This document shows positions 11,767-20,393 of a stretch of DNA of 64,000 nt, in pieces. Origin of the DNA: Subtercola endophyticus (lineage in GTDB: Bacteria; Actinomycetota; Actinomycetes; Actinomycetales; Microbacteriaceae). Made by a program: the position numbers and the translations under genes. Positions within the stretch are counted from its first letter, which is position 1. Every line of letters starts with the position of its first letter. Below the pieces are notes generated by a model that did no database searches, had not been told where the DNA came from, and worked only from the letters and a program-made list of their open reading frames with translations. The stretch lies in NCBI RefSeq assembly GCF_021044565.1, contig NZ_CP087997.1, positions 930,001 through 994,000 on the forward strand, read 5' to 3'.

Positions 11767-13227
11767 TCAGAGCTGCGCCCACGCCTCGGTGAGCACTGAA
11801 CGCAGAATGCCCTCGATCTCGTCGAACTCGGGCTGGCCGATGGTCAGCGGTGGGGCGAGCTGAATGACGGGGTCGCCCCGGTCGTCGGCCCGGCAGTACA
11901 GCCCCGCTTCGAACAGCGCCTTCGACAAGAAGCCGCGCAACAGCCGCTCGGACTCGTCGTCGTCGAACGTCTCTTTGGTGACCTTGTCTTTGACCAGCTC
12001 GATGCCGAAGAAGTAACCATCGCCGCGCACATCGCCCACGATCGGCAGGTCGTTGAGCTTCTCGAGCGTCGAACGAAAGGCGGGCGAGTTAGCCCGCACG
12101 CGTTCGTTCAGCTTCTCTTCTTCGAAGATGTCGAGGTTCTCCAACGCGACCGCGGCAGAAACCGGATGCCCGCCGAAGGTATAGCCGTGGTAGAACGAGG
12201 TCTGGCCGTGCTTGAACGGCTCGTAGACGCGATCTGAAACGATCGTGGCGCCGATGGGGGAGTAGCCGCTCGTCATGCCCTTCGCGCAGGTGATCATGTC
12301 GGGCACAAAACCGTACTCGTCGCAGGCGAACATGTGGCCGATGCGACCGAACGCGCAGATGACCTCGTCGCTGACCAGCAGCACGTCGTACTTGTCGCAG
12401 ATGGCTCGTACGCGCTGAAAGTATCCGGGAGGCGGCGTGAAGCAGCCGCCGGAGTTCTGCACGGGCTCCAAGAACACCGCGGCGACCGTCTCGGGGCCTT
12501 CGAACTGGATCATCTCTTCGATGCGATCCGCCGCCCACACCCCGAAGTCTTCGAGATTGTCGGCGTGCTCGGTGGCGCGGTAGAAGTTCGTGTTCGGCAC
12601 ACGGAACCCGCCCGGGGTGACCGGTTCGAACATCTCTTTCATAGCCGGAATGCCGGTGATGGCCAGAGCGCCCTGCGGGGTGCCGTGGTAGGCGACCGCA
12701 CGCGAGATGACCTTGTGCTTGGTGGGTCGGCCCTGCAGCTTCCAGTAGTACTTGGCGAGCTTGAACGCGGTCTCGACCGCCTCGCCGCCGCCGGTGGAGA
12801 AGAAGACGCGGTTGAGGTCGCCGGGCGCGTAGCCGGCGAGCCTGTCGGCCAGCTCGATGGCCGACGGATGCGCGTACGACCAGAGCGGAAAGAACGACAG
12901 CTCAGCGGCCTGCTTCGCAGCAACGTCAGCCAGGCGCTGCCGCCCGTGCCCGGCGTTCACGACGAACAGGCCGGAGAGGCCGTCGAAGTACTTCTTGCCC
13001 CTGCTGTCCCAGATGTGGTGACCGTCGCCCTTGACGATGATGGGCACCCCGGCACCGCTCTCCATGACGGATTGGCGGGCGAAGTGCATCCACAGGTGGT
13101 CTTTCGCCTTCTGCTGCAGGTCGGCCTCGTCGAACTTGCTCGAGATCGAAGAATCGGTGGGCGACGAATCGGTGGGCCCGGAGCCCGCGGCAGCAGCGGC
13201 AGCGGCGGTGGATTCGGTGATGGTCAT
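11767..13227 (-). CDS. Class III PLP aminotransferase, putrescine-pyruvate type
   Basis: 486-aa omega-aminotransferase. It shows the class III fold with KDHLWMHF near the N-terminus, FFSTGGGEAVETAFKLA, HGTPQGALAITG, and the PLP lysine in CAKGMTSGYSPIGA. The closest families by memory are SpuC-type putrescine--pyruvate aminotransferases, which give 4-aminobutyraldehyde. It lies 3 nt after the Lrp-type regulator gene and just before a PuuB-like oxidase, with polyamine uptake genes 1.7 kb away, all consistent with diamine breakdown. Residues 1-30 are low-complexity Ala/Ser. An aldehyde dehydrogenase for the next step is not in the window. Confidence 0.85.
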   Translation of the reverse strand: MTITESTAAAAAAAGSGPTDSSPTDSSISSKFDEADLQQKAKDHLWMHFARQSVMESGAGVPIIVKGDGHHIWDSRGKKYFDGLSGLFVVNAGHGRQRLADVAAKQAAELSFFPLWSYAHPSAIELADRLAGYAPGDLNRVFFSTGGGEAVETAFKLAKYYWKLQGRPTKHKVISRAVAYHGTPQGALAITGIPAMKEMFEPVTPGGFRVPNTNFYRATEHADNLEDFGVWAADRIEEMIQFEGPETVAAVFLEPVQNSGGCFTPPPGYFQRVRAICDKYDVLLVSDEVICAFGRIGHMFACDEYGFVPDMITCAKGMTSGYSPIGATIVSDRVYEPFKHGQTSFYHGYTFGGHPVSAAVALENLDIFEEEKLNERVRANSPAFRSTLEKLNDLPIVGDVRGDGYFFGIELVKDKVTKETFDDDESERLLRGFLSKALFEAGLYCRADDRGDPVIQLAPPLTIGQPEFDEIEGILRSVLTEAWAQL

Positions 13228-13230
13228 GAG

Positions 13231-13698
13231 TTATCTCGTTCCCCAGTTGTAGAGCTGCTTGTGCAGTTTCAGATAGACGAATGTTTCGGTAGAGAGCACG
13301 CCGGGCAGCGTTCTGATGTCGGAGTTCAGCAGCGTGATGAGGTCGTCGTCGTTCTCGCAGACCACTTCGACCATGATGTCGAAGGTGCCGGCGGTGAGTA
13401 CGACGTAGTCGACCGCAGAGAGGGCGGCAAGCGCATCCGCGACGACCCTGGTGTCGCCGGTGACCTTGAGGCCGATCATGGCCTGCCGGTAGAAACCGAG
13501 CTGCAATGGATCGGTGACGGCCACGATCTGCATGACGCCGGTCTCGGTCAGTTTCTGCACACGCTGCCTCACAGCGGCCTCGCTCAGGCCGACGGCTTTA
13601 CCGATTTCGGCGTACGAGCGGCGGCCATCGTCTTGCAATTGCTCGATGATCGCCTTCGACGTGTCGTCGAGATGCGCTGTGCGCGGCTTGGGGCTCAT
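13231..13698 (-). CDS. Lrp/AsnC family transcriptional regulator
   Basis: 155-aa regulator. An N-terminal winged helix-turn-helix (DDTSKAIIEQLQDDGRRSYAEIG, given as DDTSKAIIEQLQDDGR then RSYAEIGKAVGLSEAAVRQR) is followed by an AsnC ligand-binding (RAM) domain. First gene of a unit with the downstream aminotransferase and oxidoreductase, so likely a local, ligand-responsive regulator of amine breakdown and of itself. The divergent gap of 216 bp to the PP2C gene is the expected operator region; it holds two copies of CTCGATTCTG (about 13702 and 13753). Confidence 0.9.
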   Translation of the reverse strand: MSPKPRTAHLDDTSKAIIEQLQDDGRRSYAEIGKAVGLSEAAVRQRVQKLTETGVMQIVAVTDPLQLGFYRQAMIGLKVTGDTRVVADALAALSAVDYVVLTAGTFDIMVEVVCENDDDLITLLNSDIRTLPGVLSTETFVYLKLHKQLYNWGTR

Positions 13699-13821
13699 GG
13701 CTCGATTCTGTCAGTGGATGGATGCCTCGGCAAGCGGATCCGTAGCAATCCCTCGATTCTGCCCTCGAAATCGATAGTTTGCCGCGCAACGACGACGCCA
13801 GCCATCGACACCCGAACAGGT

Positions 13822-13833
13822 CACACCGGTGTG
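13822..13833. promoter_or_regulatory. 12-bp perfect palindrome, possible operator
   Basis: CACACCGGTGTG is a perfect palindrome in the divergent gap between the Lrp-type regulator and the PP2C gene, 82 bp upstream of the PP2C start. It could be a dimeric regulator site. No direct evidence. Confidence 0.4.
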
Positions 13834-13914
13834 CTTGCGCGGTGGCGCGGTCGTCTACAGTTGTGACGTGGAGCTGTACACCCGTAACAGCAGCTGGTCA
13901 GAAAGAGAATTCGC

Positions 13915-14721
13915 GTGACGCAGATCGGCGAGAGAACAGCGACGTTCCGTGTCACCAGCCCGGCTGATCCGACCAGGTCGTTCGACGTATCGTGGGCGGC
14001 GCTCACCGATGTCGGCAAGCGGCGCGCCGTCAACGAAGACAGTGTGGTCGCGCATCCGCCGATCTTCGCGGTGGCCGACGGCATGGGCGGCCACGCGGCG
14101 GGCGATGTGGCCAGTGACGCCGTGGTCAAGCGGCTCGGCGCGGTGGGCGACGCCCCGTTCACGACAGGCGACGTCATAGACGACGCGCTGTCGCAGGCGC
14201 TGACCGACATCGATCTAGTCGGCGACGCGACCACCCTCGGCACCGGAACGACCGTCACCGGCGTCGCGCTCAGCCTCGTCGACGGCGACCCGAAGTGGGC
14301 CGTCTTCAACATCGGCGATTCGCGGGTCTATCAGTTCGTGAACGGTGCTCTGCACCGGCTCACCGTCGATCACTCCGTGGTGCAAGAGCTGGTGGATGCC
14401 GGGCTCATCACCGCCGAACAGGCCGAGACTCATCCCGACAGCAACATCATCACCCGCGCCGTCGGCTTTCACGAGAAGCCCGTGCCCGACTACTCGCTGC
14501 TCGAGCTGCAGGCGGGGCAGCGCATTCTGATCTGCAGCGACGGACTCACCAAAGAGCTCACCGACCACGGCATCGCGCACTACCTCGGCCGCGAGGGTTC
14601 GGCATGGGATGCCGCTTCGGCGCTGGTGGGCGCCGCGCTGACGAACGGGGGGCGCGACAACGTGACGGTTCTTGTCATCGATGTCGCCACCGCCGATTCC
14701 GACGCAACTCGCGATAACTGA
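13915..14721 (+). CDS. PP2C-family serine/threonine protein phosphatase
   Basis: 268-aa metal-dependent phosphatase. The metal-binding motifs are all present: VNEDSVV, VADGMGGHAAGD, NIGDSRVYQF, SDGLTKELTD and GGRDNVTVLV. No membrane segment is visible, so it is the soluble PstP/Stp catalytic type without the C-terminal anchor usual in division-cluster PstP. GTG start. It stands alone, with no kinase nearby, between the amine-degradation operon and the polyamine transporter. A role in controlling either is only an inference from position. Confidence 0.92.
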   Translation: MTQIGERTATFRVTSPADPTRSFDVSWAALTDVGKRRAVNEDSVVAHPPIFAVADGMGGHAAGDVASDAVVKRLGAVGDAPFTTGDVIDDALSQALTDIDLVGDATTLGTGTTVTGVALSLVDGDPKWAVFNIGDSRVYQFVNGALHRLTVDHSVVQELVDAGLITAEQAETHPDSNIITRAVGFHEKPVPDYSLLELQAGQRILICSDGLTKELTDHGIAHYLGREGSAWDAASALVGAALTNGGRDNVTVLVIDVATADSDATRDN

Positions 14722-14930
14722 CGCTTATCGACTTCACGAAGGCACAGACAACGAATTCGTCGGTCAAATCACGAATTCTGTGCTGATTTCGTAAAGATTA
14801 TGTTTCGAGATCGCGCTTTTCGTGTGCGCGACTGTGAAACCGCTACGGCGTATGCAAGTATCGAGACACTGATTTCGGCCCCTGTCTGAGAACAGGCCCG
14901 CTCACCCACAGCCCGAGGAGTGACTCACCG

Positions 14931-16163
14931 ATGCCGTTGCAACCCCCACAAGACCCGATGATCATCGAGGCGATCAAGCACTCGCAGGCCATGCAGAAGG
15001 CGAAGAGGCTCAGCATGAGCCGCCGCGGCTTTCTCGGCACGCTGGGTCTTGGCGCCGGCGCGCTCACGCTCGCCGCATGTGCACCGCAGACCGCTGCGAA
15101 GGCCGCCCTGACTCCCGCCACCGACGTCTCGGCCACCGACAAGACGCTCGTCTGGGACAACTGGCCGGCCTACATGGACGAAGACGACGAAGGCAACTAC
15201 CCCACGCTCGTCGCGTTCCAGCAGCAGTCGGGCATCACGGTCACGTACAACGTGGCCGTCGATGACAACAACACCTATTACGCCAAGGTGAAAGACCAGC
15301 TCGCCCTGGGCCAAGACATCGGCACCGACACCGTGTGCCTCACCGACTGGATGGTGGCGCGCCTCGTGCGCCTCGGCTACCTGCAGACCCTCGATCACGC
15401 GAGCATCCCGAACATCAAGAACCTCAGCTCGGCGTTCGCCAACCCCGACTTCGACAAGGGCCGCCAGTTGTCGCTGCCCTGGCAGGGCGGCTTCGCGGGC
15501 ATCTGCTGGAACACCGAGAAGGTGCCCAACGGCCTCAAGAGCATCGAAGACCTGTGGAGCCCCGAGCTCAAGGGCCGCGTCGGCGTGCTGAGCGAGATGC
15601 GAGACACGATGGGCCTCATCATGCTCTCGCAAGGCGTAGACATCACCGGCAGCTGGGGCGACAGCGAGTACGGCAAGGCCGTCGATGCCTTCACCGAACA
15701 GGTGTCGAACGGCCAGGTGCGCAACATCAAGGGCAACCAGTACCTCAACGACCTGCAGAACGAAGACACGTTCGCGGCCATCTGCTGGTCGGGCGACATC
15801 ACGTCGCTCAACGCGACGGCCGGTGACAAGTGGCAGTTCGCCATTCCCGACTCGGGCGGAACGCTCTGGAACGACACCTTCGTGGTGCCGATGGGGTCGA
15901 AGCACAAGGCGAACGCCGAGGCCGTGATGAACTACTACTACGAGCCCGAGGTCGCCGCCGAGCTGGCCGCATGGGTGAACTACATCACGCCGGTCGACGG
16001 GGCAAAAGAAGCGATGGATGCCATCGATCCCGATCTGGCCTCGAACCAGCTCATCTTCCCTGACGCCGACACTCTGTCGACGGTGCACGTCTTCCGCACG
16101 CTCACGCCGACCGAAGAGACGAACTACGAGGCGCAGTTCCAGAAGATTCTGCTGGGTTCTTGA
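14931..16163 (+). CDS. potD: Polyamine ABC transporter substrate-binding lipoprotein
   Basis: 410-aa extracellular binding protein of the spermidine/putrescine family (PotD/PotF type). A signal sequence at residues 25-47 reads MSRRGFLGTLGLGAGALTLA with a lipobox LAAC; the twin arginine suggests Tat export and lipid anchoring. The mature part has LVWDNWPAYM, AKVKDQLALGQDIG and LPWQGGFAGICWN, as in PotD-like proteins. The first of four overlapping or closely spaced genes potD-A-B-C. The long N-region before SRRGF leaves the start uncertain (an ATG at 15015 is possible). Confidence 0.92.
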   Translation: MPLQPPQDPMIIEAIKHSQAMQKAKRLSMSRRGFLGTLGLGAGALTLAACAPQTAAKAALTPATDVSATDKTLVWDNWPAYMDEDDEGNYPTLVAFQQQSGITVTYNVAVDDNNTYYAKVKDQLALGQDIGTDTVCLTDWMVARLVRLGYLQTLDHASIPNIKNLSSAFANPDFDKGRQLSLPWQGGFAGICWNTEKVPNGLKSIEDLWSPELKGRVGVLSEMRDTMGLIMLSQGVDITGSWGDSEYGKAVDAFTEQVSNGQVRNIKGNQYLNDLQNEDTFAAICWSGDITSLNATAGDKWQFAIPDSGGTLWNDTFVVPMGSKHKANAEAVMNYYYEPEVAAELAAWVNYITPVDGAKEAMDAIDPDLASNQLIFPDADTLSTVHVFRTLTPTEETNYEAQFQKILLGS

Positions 16164-17347
16164 TGGCTACCGGTACCTTCGCCGAGAAAGGCGCCGACCT
16201 CGAACTGGTCGGAATCCAGAAGCGTTTTCCGGGCTTCACGGCCATCGAGTCGCTGGATCTGTTCATTCCCGAGGGCTCGTTCTTCGCGCTGCTGGGCCCG
16301 TCGGGGTGCGGCAAGACCACGACCCTGCGGCTGGTCGCCGGCCTCGAAGAGCCGACCGAGGGCCGCATCATCATCGGCGGCAAAGACGTCACCTCGACCA
16401 AGCCGTACCAGCGCCCGGTCAACACCGTTTTTCAGTCGTACGCGCTCTTTCCGCACATGACCGTGCTCGAGAACGTCGCCTTCGGCCTGCGCCGGCGAAG
16501 CATCGCCTCGCCCGTCGAGAAGGCGCACGAGGCACTGCGCCTCGTCGAGCTCGACCACCTGGCGGCGCGCAAGCCGGGCAGCCTCTCGGGCGGTCAGCAA
16601 CAGCGCGTCGCTCTCGCCCGCGCCATTGTAAATCGGCCGGCCCTGCTGCTGCTCGACGAACCGCTCGGCGCGCTCGACCTCAAGCTGCGCCGCCAGATGC
16701 AGCTCGAGCTGAAAGACATTCAGACCGAGGTCGGCCTCACCTTCTTGCACGTCACCCACGATCAAGAGGAAGCCATGACCATGGCCGACACCATCGCGGT
16801 CATGAACAAGGGCCAGATCGAGCAGATGGGCGCCCCCGAAGAGCTCTACGAACTGCCGCGCACGGCGTTCGTCGCGAACTTTCTCGGGCAATCCAATCTG
16901 TTCACGGGGCCCGTGTCGGGCACGACTCCGGATGCTCTGACCGTCGCTGTTGGCGCAGCATCCATCACCGTTCCGTATGCCCGTGCCCCGCGTCGCTCGG
17001 GCACCGTCACCGTCGGCGTGCGCCCCGAGAAGCTCACGCTGCTCACCGAAGCTCCGGCACCCGTAGCCGGGCGCAACGTGCTCGGCCCAGGGCGCGTGAT
17101 CGACGTGTCGTTCAGCGGCGTGAGTACCCAGTACGTCATCGCGATTCCGGGTGTGGGCGACGTTATCGTGTTCGCCCAGAACATGGTGTTCGGCCCGGTC
17201 GTGCACGTGGGCGCCGAGGTCTGGGTGAGCTGGGCCGTCGAGCACGGCTTCGGGCTGGAGGATGCTCCGGACGAGGTCGCTGCGGGCATCCACGACGCCG
17301 CGGTCGCGGCCGGACTCACGGCCGACGACGCGCTCGAGAAGGCGTAA
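16163..17347 (+). CDS. potA: Polyamine ABC transporter ATP-binding protein
   Basis: 394-aa ATPase. Walker A GPSGCGKTTTLR lies near residue 44, Q-loop VFQSYALFPHMTV, signature LSGGQQQRVALARA, Walker B LLLLDEPLGALD and switch HVTHDQEEAM, then a C-terminal TOBE-type regulatory domain. The ATG shares a base with the potD stop (TGATG), so translation is coupled. Energises import through PotB and PotC. Confidence 0.95.
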   Translation: MATGTFAEKGADLELVGIQKRFPGFTAIESLDLFIPEGSFFALLGPSGCGKTTTLRLVAGLEEPTEGRIIIGGKDVTSTKPYQRPVNTVFQSYALFPHMTVLENVAFGLRRRSIASPVEKAHEALRLVELDHLAARKPGSLSGGQQQRVALARAIVNRPALLLLDEPLGALDLKLRRQMQLELKDIQTEVGLTFLHVTHDQEEAMTMADTIAVMNKGQIEQMGAPEELYELPRTAFVANFLGQSNLFTGPVSGTTPDALTVAVGAASITVPYARAPRRSGTVTVGVRPEKLTLLTEAPAPVAGRNVLGPGRVIDVSFSGVSTQYVIAIPGVGDVIVFAQNMVFGPVVHVGAEVWVSWAVEHGFGLEDAPDEVAAGIHDAAVAAGLTADDALEKA

Positions 17348-17352
17348 CGACC

Positions 17353-18285
17353 ATGGCATTCACCGCGTTCTCATCGGCGCCGACCAGTACGGGCGGGGCG
17401 AACGGTACTGAGCCGGCGGGCCGCAAGCGCAGCTGGATCGCGCTCGTGCTGCTGCTGCCGGGCATCCTGTACCTGCTGTTGTTTTTCATCGCGCCGCTGA
17501 TCTCGCTGATCTTCACGTCGTTTCAGCAGCCGGTGATCGACGGCGACATCGGGCAGTATTCGGCCGGTTTTCAGTGGCAGAACTACACGGATGCTGTGGG
17601 GCAGTACCTGCCGCTCATCTTCCGGGCGTTCGGTTATGCGATTCTCGCGACGGTGTTCGCGCTGGTGATCAGCTACCCGATGGCCTACTTCATCGGGGTG
17701 AAGATGCGGCGCTGGCCGCTGGCGCAGAGCCTGCTGCTGACGCTCGTGATCGCTCCGTTCTTCATCAGCTTCTTGCTGCGCACGCTCGCTTGGAAGCAGC
17801 TCTTCTCCGACGAGGGGCCGGTGGTGCCGGTGCTGAAGGCGCTCTCGGTGCTGCCGACCGACGGGCACATCACGGGCACTCCGTTCGCCGTGGTGTTCGG
17901 CCTCACCTACAACTTCATTCCGTTCATGACGTTGCCGCTGTACGCCGTGCTCGAGCGGATGGACACGCGGTACATCGAGGCGGGCGCCGACCTGTACGCG
18001 TCGCCGTGGACCACCTTTCGAAAGGTGACGGTACCGCTGTCGATGCCGGGTATCGTCTCGGGAACGCTGCTCACGTTCATCCCGGCTGCCGGCGACTACA
18101 TCAACGCGAGCAACGACTTTCTGGGCAGTTCGCAGACCTCGATGGTCGGTAATGCCATCGAGGCGAACTTCTTGGTGCTGCAGAACTATCCGATAGCCGC
18201 GGCGCTCTCGATCGTCTTGATGGCGGTCATTCTCATCATCGTCGGCATCTACGTGCGCCGGGCCGGAACGGAAGACCTGATATGA
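17353..18285 (+). CDS. potB: Polyamine ABC transporter permease
   Basis: 310-aa inner-membrane permease with six predicted helices and the EAA loop EAGADLYASPWTTFRKVTVP that docks PotA. The ATG lies 5 nt after the potA stop. The N-terminal 25 residues are a Ser/Thr/Gly tail before the first helix (SWIALVLLLPGILYLLLFF). Overlaps potC by ATGA. Confidence 0.95.
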   Translation: MAFTAFSSAPTSTGGANGTEPAGRKRSWIALVLLLPGILYLLLFFIAPLISLIFTSFQQPVIDGDIGQYSAGFQWQNYTDAVGQYLPLIFRAFGYAILATVFALVISYPMAYFIGVKMRRWPLAQSLLLTLVIAPFFISFLLRTLAWKQLFSDEGPVVPVLKALSVLPTDGHITGTPFAVVFGLTYNFIPFMTLPLYAVLERMDTRYIEAGADLYASPWTTFRKVTVPLSMPGIVSGTLLTFIPAAGDYINASNDFLGSSQTSMVGNAIEANFLVLQNYPIAAALSIVLMAVILIIVGIYVRRAGTEDLI

Positions 18286-19181
18286 GCGCCACGACTTCTC
18301 GAGCAGGGTATGCGTCGTCGACGCCGGGCGGGCTGGCGTCGACGCTGGAGGCGCCGCTGCCGGCCTCGCCGCGTCGGCGTTCGCGCATCCGTTTTCGTGG
18401 GCTGGGGCTGCCGATCTACACGGCGCTGGCGCTCATCTTCTTGCTGATTCCGATCGCGTACACGTTCATCTTCTCGTTCAACAATTCGGGCAAGCTCAAC
18501 ATCGCGTGGCAGGGCTTCACGCTCGACAAGTGGACGCACGTCTGCGATGCCCAGGGCGTGTGCGACGCGTTCGTGAACAGCATCATCGTGGGTGTCGTCG
18601 CGACCGTGCTGGCGACCATCCTGGGCACGGCGATCGCGATCGCGCTGGTGCGTTACCGCTTCCGGGCGCGCTCGCTCATCTCGTTGCTGCTGTTTCTGCC
18701 GATGGCGACCCCCGAGGTCGTGCTCGGCGCGGGGCTCGCGGCGCAGTTTCTGTCGCTCGGAGTGAACAAGGGCCTCGGCACGATCATCATCGCGCACACG
18801 ATGTTCTGCATCTCGTTCGTGGTGGTCACGGTGAAGGCACGGGTGTCGTCGCTCGACCCGGCGCTCGAGGAGGCGGGGCGCGACCTGTACGGCTCGCCTT
18901 CGGCCGTGTTCTGGCGCATCACGTTTCCGCTGCTGATCCCGGGTATTGCGGCGGCCGCGCTGCTCTCGTTCGCGCTGAGCTTCGACGACTTCATCATCAC
19001 GAACTTCAACTCGGGTGCGGTCGATACGTTTCCGAAGTTCATCTACATCGCGGCGGCCCGCGGAATCCCGGCTGAGGCCAACGTGATCGCGTCGGCGGTG
19101 TTCATCCTCGCGATCGTGATCGTCGTCGTGGCGCAGGTCACCCGCGCGGCTCGCGCGAAGAGGTTGGCGCGCACGCAGTAG
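18282..19181 (+). CDS. potC: Polyamine ABC transporter permease
   Basis: 299-aa second permease. EAA loop: EEAGRDLYGSPSAVFWRITF; the following helix LLSFALSFDDFIITNF is typical of PotC/PotI. Starts by ATGA overlap with potB. An Ala/Pro-rich cytoplasmic head of 40 residues precedes helix 1. Last gene of the transporter operon; it converges with the asparaginase gene 14 nt downstream. Confidence 0.95.
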   Translation: MSATTSRAGYASSTPGGLASTLEAPLPASPRRRSRIRFRGLGLPIYTALALIFLLIPIAYTFIFSFNNSGKLNIAWQGFTLDKWTHVCDAQGVCDAFVNSIIVGVVATVLATILGTAIAIALVRYRFRARSLISLLLFLPMATPEVVLGAGLAAQFLSLGVNKGLGTIIIAHTMFCISFVVVTVKARVSSLDPALEEAGRDLYGSPSAVFWRITFPLLIPGIAAAALLSFALSFDDFIITNFNSGAVDTFPKFIYIAAARGIPAEANVIASAVFILAIVIVVVAQVTRAARAKRLARTQ

Positions 19182-19195
19182 CGAGAGGTCAGCGG

Positions 19196-20278
19196 CTACA
19201 CGTTGGGGGAGACGCGGATGGCGCCGACGGGGGCTGTGCCGCCATACACCGTGAGGTCGAGGTGGGGGAGCAGGGCATCCAGTTGCGCCTGCGTGAGGGC
19301 CCCGACCGAGACCAGCAGCGTGAGGCCGACGAGCGACGCGGCACGGAGGTTGCCGTCGAGCATCTTGAGGGCGACGGTGGTGCCGGCCGAGGCTGCAGTT
19401 TCCGATGACGCGGGGTGCTGGGCGGGCGCTGTCTGACTCGTGACCGACATCACCATGACGCCCTCGGCGCCGAGCTTGGCGAGCACGTGCAGCTCGTCGA
19501 TGACGAGGGTGTTGGCGCGTCCGGGGCCGTCGATGGCCCAGCCGTTGGCCAGCACCGATGCCGTCAGAGTTGCCGCAGGGCCCTCGGTGGCGGCCGTGAT
19601 GCGGCCGATTCCGCGGGCGAGACCGATCAGCGAAACGGCATGGATGGGGGCCCCGCAGCCGTCGATTCCCGTCGCCGTAATGGGTTCGCCCGTAAGGCGC
19701 TCGACGGTCTGCGCGATGCGCTGCTGCAGGGGGTGATCGAGTTCGAGGTACGTTTCGGTCGGCCATCCGTTCAGCCGGCAGGCGTAGAGCATGGCGGCGT
19801 GCTTGCCCGAGCAGTTCATGTAGACGGATGCCCGCCCGGCACGTTCGCGCACGAGTTCGTTGCGCGCGTCGGAGTCGCCGGGCCAGTCGGCGGGGCACTT
19901 CAGGTCTTCGCGGCCGAGCCCGCCCTTCGTGAGGATCGAGTCCACCACTTCGACGTGCCGCGCTGTTCCGGCGTGGCTCGCGGTGGCCAGCACGGTCTGC
20001 ACGGCATCGAGGTCGACGCTGGTCGCAGGGGTGGCGTCGGTTGCAAGGGTGGTGCTGCCCGCGTGGCCGGCGATGGCCTCGAGCACGGTGAGCGCCTGGA
20101 ACGGCTTGAGGCACGAGCGGGGGAACACGGGCGCCGAGGGATCGCCGAGCATCCGCAGCACCGCCCCGTCTGGGCCCACGACGACGGCCGACCCGATGTG
20201 CCGCGACTCGACGAACCCGCTGCGCTCGACGACCGCGAGCTCGACCGCCTCACCCGCCTCGAATGTGCCGCCGCTCAC
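19196..20278 (-). CDS. Asparaginase (PF06089-type)
   Basis: About 360 aa, from a GTG with AGGGG 9 nt upstream; a TTG at 20305 would add nine Arg/Gly residues and is less likely. Recognisable family features are VERSGFVESRHIGSAVVVG, FPRSCLKPFQALTVLE, and YMNCSGKHAAMLYACRLNGW with the catalytic Ser/Lys region. Hydrolyses asparagine to aspartate and ammonia in characterised members; some relatives may act on other amides. Not obviously tied to the polyamine genes except by location. Confidence 0.85.
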   Translation of the reverse strand: MSGGTFEAGEAVELAVVERSGFVESRHIGSAVVVGPDGAVLRMLGDPSAPVFPRSCLKPFQALTVLEAIAGHAGSTTLATDATPATSVDLDAVQTVLATASHAGTARHVEVVDSILTKGGLGREDLKCPADWPGDSDARNELVRERAGRASVYMNCSGKHAAMLYACRLNGWPTETYLELDHPLQQRIAQTVERLTGEPITATGIDGCGAPIHAVSLIGLARGIGRITAATEGPAATLTASVLANGWAIDGPGRANTLVIDELHVLAKLGAEGVMVMSVTSQTAPAQHPASSETAASAGTTVALKMLDGNLRAASLVGLTLLVSVGALTQAQLDALLPHLDLTVYGGTAPVGAIRVSPNV

Positions 20279-20311
20279 CTGTCGCCGCCCCTGCCGCCCC
20301 CGCAAGCATGG

Positions 20312-20367
20312 CGACTTTGCGAAAAAGCACCTTTCGGAGCGTTTTTAGGTGCTTTTGCGCAAAGTCG
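20312..20367. repeat. Long inverted repeat between asparaginase and gabT
   Basis: Two 21-nt arms (20312-20332 and 20347-20367) pair with one mismatch around a 14-nt loop. Each arm contains CGACTTTGCG and AAAGCACCT. Lies 26 bp past the gabT stop and just upstream of the asparaginase start. No T-run follows on the minus strand, so it is not a standard intrinsic terminator, but it may stop or protect the gabT mRNA 3' end. Confidence 0.85.
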
Positions 20368-20393
20368 ATCGTGAAGGCGCGGCGAGGAAGTGA

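Noticed and set aside
14722..14930. Possible riboswitch or terminator upstream of potD
   Set aside because: There is a CCTGT/ACAGG stem (14881-14896) and EcoRI-like half-palindromes near 14752-14786, but no match to a known riboswitch core that I can recognise.
16018..17352. N-terminal extension of the potB frame
   Set aside because: It lies out of frame inside potD and potA and is Arg-rich; the conserved permease begins at ATG 17353.
20312..20367. Inverted repeat read as IS or MITE ends
   Set aside because: No target-site duplication, transposase or second copy is visible; kept only as an intergenic hairpin.
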